From Phycisphaerales bacterium (GTDB lineage: Bacteria > Planctomycetota > Phycisphaerae > Sedimentisphaerales > Anaerobacaceae): 8,501 nt of DNA. Positions 7,132 through 8,501 of the stretch are shown piece by piece (within the stretch, counting starts at the first letter, position 1; each line of letters starts with the position of its first letter). The stretch lies in assembly GCA_011057845.1 (NCBI GenBank), contig DSDB01000652.1:1-8501 (forward strand), read 5' to 3'. The notes under the pieces were generated by a model that ran no database searches, was not told the DNA's origin, and saw nothing but the letters and a program-made list of their open reading frames with translations. The translations under genes were made by a program, and so were the position numbers.

Positions 7132-7140
7132 TTAGGAGGT
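7132..7140 (+). promoter_or_regulatory. Very strong ribosome binding site of the histone-like gene
   Basis: TTAGGAGGT, with AGGAGGT at 7134-7140, is nearly full-length complementary to the 16S rRNA tail and lies seven bases before the ATG at 7148. It is by far the strongest such site in the window and implies high protein output. Confidence 0.8.
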
Positions 7141-7147
7141 CACCTAC

Positions 7148-7321
7148 ATGCAGGAATACGAAGATCTGAAGACGCTCGTTAACGAAATTGAAGCGGATGT
7201 CAACAAGGCCCAAGGAGGCAATAAAGCGGCTGGAACGCGGGTCCGTAAACAAATGCAGGACATCAAGAAGGCCGCCCAGAACGTCCGCAACCGGATTCTG
7301 GAGATTCGTACAACTGACTGA
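7148..7321 (+). CDS. Small histone H1-like (Hc1 family) protein
   Basis: This 57-residue gene has a perfect ribosome binding site. The product is a charged helical hairpin: helix 1 about residues 2-20 (YEDLKTLVNEIEADVNKA), a central GGNKAAGTRVRK segment at 23-34, then helix 2 to residue 54 (MQDIKKAAQNVRNRILEIR). The GNKAA..RVR motif is that of the N-terminal domain of chlamydial Hc1 and the short Hc1-like proteins of planctomycetes, Bacteroidetes and Verrucomicrobia. The long Lys/Ala-rich DNA-condensing tail of chlamydial Hc1 is absent. It is probably an abundant nucleoid-associated protein, but DNA binding is inferred from the family; the tail-less form may act mainly through its coiled-coil. 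It has its own promoter and is not obviously co-transcribed with neighbours. Confidence 0.85.
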   Translation: MQEYEDLKTLVNEIEADVNKAQGGNKAAGTRVRKQMQDIKKAAQNVRNRILEIRTTD

Positions 7322-7458
7322 GCGATCTCAGCGAATCAGCATCAACGGGGTGGTTTCTCGCGTTCAGGCGGTTTCCAGCACGGGCGGGGATGCTGTGTAT
7401 CGGCTCAGTTTCTGGTTTATTTGCACTTCGCGTTGTGTTTTTTCCACGGAGGGCGCGC

Positions 7459-7935
7459 ATGCCGCCACCTCTTCTCTTTGATTTGTCTCGCGTTGACTTG
7501 TCGGCGGATCCCATCTACGGGCGTTCGGATATCGACCCCCTGAATCCCCAGCGTTATGAAATGGAGCAGCTTGACGGGATTCTCTGGGTCGATACGGAGG
7601 CTCGCCTCGTTCTCGGATACAAGGATGTTACACAGAATGAGTTCTGGGTCCGGGGCCATATCCCGGGCAGACCTTTGATGCCCGCCGTGATCATGATCGA
7701 AGCTGTGGCTCAACTGTCCAGCTTCTTCGTGAAGCAGTTCTTCGGCATCGACGGGTTCATCGGATTCGCCGGCATCGAATCGGCCAAGTTCCGAGCCCCG
7801 GTTCAGCCCGGCTCCCGACTGCTGTTGCTGGGGCATCTCACCAAGTTGGCCAGTCGCAAGTACTCCATGGACGTGCAGGGCGTCGTGGATAAGACCTTGG
7901 TTTTTGAGGCCACGGTCTCCGGCATGCGCGTGTAG
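7459..7935 (+). CDS. 3-hydroxyacyl-ACP dehydratase, FabZ/FabA hot-dog family
   Basis: FabZ-type enzymes remove water from 3-hydroxyacyl-ACP to give trans-2-enoyl-ACP in fatty acid elongation in the cytoplasm. The 158-residue product has the family core GHIPGRPLMPAVIMIEAVAQ (66-85). The catalytic pair is H67 and E81, with the same 14-residue spacing as in known FabZ. Later strands (GFAGIESAKFRAPVQPGSRL, 102-121) are also typical. About 20 extra residues precede the hot-dog domain compared with E. coli FabZ. The ATG at 7459 is chosen because GGAGGG (7448-7453) lies five bases upstream; the frame is open upstream to another ATG at 7390, but those 23 codons look non-coding. No other fatty acid genes are adjacent, so it could be a housekeeping FabZ or a dehydratase for a specialised lipid. 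Confidence 0.92.
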   Translation: MPPPLLFDLSRVDLSADPIYGRSDIDPLNPQRYEMEQLDGILWVDTEARLVLGYKDVTQNEFWVRGHIPGRPLMPAVIMIEAVAQLSSFFVKQFFGIDGFIGFAGIESAKFRAPVQPGSRLLLLGHLTKLASRKYSMDVQGVVDKTLVFEATVSGMRV

Positions 7936-7958
7936 AACCTGTAGCGGCGTAGCGGGAA

Positions 7959-7970
7959 GGCGGATCCGCC
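7959..7970. repeat. Perfect 12-base palindrome downstream of the dehydratase gene
   Basis: GGCGGATCCGCC is fully self-complementary and starts 24 bases after the dehydratase stop codon. As RNA it would fold with a GATC loop and a four-pair stem. No U tract follows, so termination is possible but not shown; a protein-binding site is an alternative. Confidence 0.4.
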
Positions 7971-8018
7971 CCTTACCGCCAACCCTACCAACATTCCTAC
8001 ACCCGTTAGGCAACACCG

Positions 8019-8063
8019 TGGCACAGGTATCCTGCCATCGCGTGTCGCGGGCGTCTCGCCCGC
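8019..8063. repeat. Two adjacent short hairpins, possible dispersed intergenic repeat
   Basis: The first hairpin is CAGG-TAT-CCTG (8024-8034), extended by TGG (8019-8021) pairing with CCA (8035-8037) around a two-base bulge. Nine bases later comes GCGGGCG-TCT-CGCCCGC (8047-8063), a perfect seven-pair GC stem with a three-base loop. The two share a design: palindromic arms around a T-N-T loop. From memory this resembles dispersed intergenic repeats in several large GC-rich bacterial genomes. The single window cannot show copy number. Confidence 0.45.
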
Positions 8064-8152
8064 CGCAATTCAGATGTGCCTTCCGCGACATGGACATCTT
8101 ACCCATGTTCCCCACATGTATGCCGTCCATTCCGGACTACAAGAGGTGTTAC

Positions 8153-8501
8153 ATGAAGACTCTCACCGCAATCCTGATCGCCGCCATTCTCACCGCCACC
8201 GTCGCCGCCGAACAGCAGGTCATCTTCCAGACCGACTTCGAACCCGGCGCCGCAACCGGCTCCGGCCAGGGCCAGATCGTCGCCGACGGCCCATCCCAGA
8301 CGTTGTTCATCGAACGCACGACAGCGGGCAGCACCTCCCAGGCCTTCCCCCTCGATCCCAACACGCTGGCCGGCCGGGTCGTAACCATCGAGGCCTCCCT
8401 CCGCGCCGAAGGCGTAACCGACCCGCCCAACCCCTGGAACGGCATCAAGGCCATGCTCGTCCTCGAAACCGGTCAGGCCCGCGACTACCCACAAATCCCG
8501 C
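8153..8501 (+). CDS. Exported protein, N-terminal part (possible carbohydrate-active enzyme; 3' end outside window)
   Basis: The open frame runs from the ATG at 8153 to the right edge, 116 complete codons. AGAGG (8142-8146) lies six bases upstream. Residues 1-19 form a clear signal peptide (MKT, then a run of Leu/Ile/Ala ending in VAA/EQ). The mature part begins QVIFQTDFEPG and continues as a beta-rich domain with TIEASLRAEGV (78-88) and NPWNGIKAMLVLETG (93-107). This N-terminal pattern looks like a jelly-roll, carbohydrate-binding-type module placed before glycoside hydrolase domains in planctomycetes. The catalytic part, if there is one, lies outside the window, so the enzyme class is not assigned. 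Codon use is strongly C-ending. Confidence 0.75.
   Translation, partial: MKTLTAILIAAILTATVAAEQQVIFQTDFEPGAATGSGQGQIVADGPSQTLFIERTTAGSTSQAFPLDPNTLAGRVVTIEASLRAEGVTDPPNPWNGIKAMLVLETGQARDYPQIP

Larger units (their letters stand above)
6731..7147. other. Intergenic region upstream of the histone-like gene
   Basis: No convincing gene lies in these 417 bases. The first 140 bases have a coding-like frame without an ATG (see findings). The stretch 6866-6960 is markedly AT-rich compared with its surroundings and includes a weak inverted repeat, GTTAAT (6919-6924) with ATTAAC (6934-6939). A larger hairpin lies at 7029-7073. The last 66 bases hold the promoter and ribosome binding site of the histone-like gene. 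No standard terminator for the upstream operon was found. Confidence 0.5.

Noticed and set aside
7376..7395. CAGCA/TGCTG inverted repeat as a terminator for the histone-like gene
   Set aside because: The stem has only five pairs, the loop is ten bases, and no T run follows.
7188..7481. 97-codon plus-strand frame over the histone-like gene
   Set aside because: It overlaps the Hc1-like gene in another frame; the latter has the strong ribosome binding site and a family motif.
1..8501. CRISPR arrays, tRNA or rRNA genes, insertion sequences, phage genes
   Set aside because: No regularly spaced repeats, cloverleaf, conserved rRNA segments, transposase motifs or phage proteins were seen on either strand.

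Overview
The window reads as chromosomal DNA of a GC-rich bacterium, most likely a planctomycete of the Phycisphaerae type. This is inferred from the gene mix: a secreted parallel beta-helix protein with the DPLF...GSPCISAG...DIGADEF signature, a tail-less Hc1 histone-like protein, a solo FabZ-type dehydratase, an HPr-domain protein of unusual size and many signal-peptide proteins. No phage, transposase, CRISPR array, rRNA or tRNA was recognised.

Layout. (1) Minus strand, 3-1391: the first 463 residues of a secreted beta-helix protein, running off the left edge. A 361-base spacer follows. (2) Minus strand, 1753-2541: a family-4 (4Fe-4S) uracil-DNA glycosylase, whose best promoter would put the transcript start on the ATG itself. 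(3) Plus strand, 2749-6730: four closely spaced genes that look like one operon. They encode a LysR-type regulator, a HAD phosphatase, a LolA-like exported protein and a 521-residue protein carrying an HPr phosphocarrier motif. The LysR gene is divergent from the glycosylase gene, and its promoter carries a T-N11-A palindrome over the -10 box. (4) 6731-7147: a non-coding, partly AT-rich stretch ending in a good promoter and a very strong ribosome binding site. (5) 7148-7321: a 57-codon histone-like (Hc1 family) gene. (6) 7459-7935: a FabZ/FabA-type hydroxyacyl-ACP dehydratase. (7) 7936-8152: a spacer with a perfect 12-base palindrome and a pair of adjacent hairpins that look like a dispersed repeat. 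(8) 8153 to the right edge: the start of an exported protein, possibly a carbohydrate-active enzyme.

The most unusual item is the last gene of the operon. Residues 347-353 carry the HPr active-site signature (G-F-H-V-R-P), and a serine lies exactly 31 residues after the histidine, as His15 and Ser46 do in classical HPr. The end of the HPr fold seems to reappear about 90 residues later, near the C-terminus, so the domain looks split by an insertion and joined to a long helical N-terminal region. With a LysR regulator and a phosphatase in the same operon, this is a candidate for an undescribed phosphorylation-linked regulatory system. That function is inference.
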